Shown piece after piece: positions 63,481 through 64,000 of a stretch of DNA of 64,000 nt (the first letter of the stretch is position 1; the number at the start of each line of letters is the position of its first letter). A program made the position numbers and the translations under genes. This DNA is from Tolypeutes matacus (taxonomy: Eukaryota; Chordata; Mammalia; Cingulata; Chlamyphoridae), in assembly GCA_026826555.1 (NCBI GenBank), contig JAKSZT010054569.1, positions 2,091,412 to 2,155,411 on the forward strand, given 5' to 3'. Below the pieces are notes generated by a model. It had not been told where the DNA came from. It saw only the letters and a list, made by a program, of their open reading frames with translations, and searched no databases.

Positions 63481-64000
63481 TAAAATATTTTCTTTTCCTT
63501 GCATAATTTCTGTTAGGTTGCTCTTTTCCTGTTTGTTTGATTTGATTTCTATCTTCCATGTTGGAGCTTTTCCTCAGATGTCTGAGGAAACTCTAGTTTT
63601 CTGCTCTTATTAAAAGTGGGGCACTGAAATGCTGTCTGGAAGCTCTGAGCTTGCCATTCAGGCCTGTCAGCTGTGGGCTTCATAGTAGGATCTGGCTGGG
63701 CTATTTTTCTGGGGCACCTCAGTGTCAGCATCTTTAGCTTTTTCCTCTTGAGCGGTCCAGAGCTGCGGGGAGAAGCTCTCCCATCTCCTGCTTGGAGGTA
63801 TCAGCCTGGCGGCTCCATTCTAAGGCCCAGCAAGGACGAAGGCTGGAGGCCTTGGCATTTAGGCTGTGAATACTCACCCTCTGTGTTCAGTACCCTGCCC
63901 TCTGCCTCTCACTCTGCCTGGTATCCTCCGACTAGGGAGTCTCCATCTCTCCCTTCCCAGCTAGTAAACAGGCCTCTAGTCTCCTGCGGGCATGGAGGCA
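63481..64000. other. No gene seen at the window end
   Basis: Ordinary sequence with a GGAGCTTTTCCTCAGATGTC and TGAGGAAACTC patch (partial self-complementary words CCTCAGA and TCTGAGG at 63572-63588). It may include more of the old L1/HAL1-like element. No gene. Confidence 0.35.

Noticed and set aside
1..64000. CRISPR array, operon, phage or bacterial defence system
   Set aside because: The window is mammalian by its repeats. The direct repeats present are SINE target-site duplications and minisatellites without spacers.

Overview
The window is 64 kb of mammalian nuclear DNA that looks intergenic or intronic. I found no protein-coding gene, no exon I would defend, and no rRNA, functional tRNA, CRISPR array or operon. 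Open frames are short (longest 196 codons) and overlap interspersed repeats or lie in sequence with stops in all frames. The lineage can be inferred from the repeats. At least nine copies of a tRNA-Ala-like SINE (A-box like ATGTAGCTCAGTGG, B-box like GGTTCAATCCC, ending GGTACCTCC) are present. They match the DAS SINE family described from the nine-banded armadillo (Dasypus novemcinctus). With pan-eutherian MIR, L2, MER5, MLT1/MLT2 and L1/HAL1 relics, this points to an armadillo or close xenarthran relative.

Layout. 1-5 kb: a purine-rich tract, two MIRs and an old antisense HAL1/L1 copy. 5-6.5 kb: an MLT2-like LTR, a DAS SINE, an L1 3' end, and an L1 with an internally inverted 5' part inserted into that end. 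8.5-9.8 kb: a DAS SINE inside a MIR with a perfect 17-bp target-site duplication, then an L2. 14-19 kb: long DAS SINEs (one with a 26-bp perfect hairpin), a 47-bp minisatellite, an insertion that is almost only a poly-A tail, and a MLT1-like LTR split by a SINE. 19.6-20.1 kb: a CpG-rich, repeat-free stretch with a MEF2-type site, the best regulatory candidate. 20.4-25.3 kb: copies of a poly-A-tailed family I cannot name, probably xenarthran. 25.28-25.42 kb: an interstitial telomeric (CCCTAA)n block with a 10-N gap, flanked on one side by a retroelement copy cut before its 3' end and on the other by CCCTGA variant repeats. 27-29 kb: a second MLT2-like LTR and another twin-primed L1. 31-42 kb: mostly unique sequence with scattered SINEs. 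42-45.3 kb: old antisense L1 with an LTR nested in it. 46-57 kb: mostly unique, with L2, MIR, MER5 and a 40-bp minisatellite around a 176-N gap. 58-64 kb: two more DAS SINEs, AT-rich sequence and a young L1 inside older L1/HAL1-like sequence.

There is no set of genes working together here. What the window records is retrotransposition (nested insertions, target-site duplications, twin priming, extreme truncation) and one telomere-related junction. That junction is the most unusual feature and could be a real chromosomal scar or an assembly join. Family names come from remembered consensus features, not a database search.
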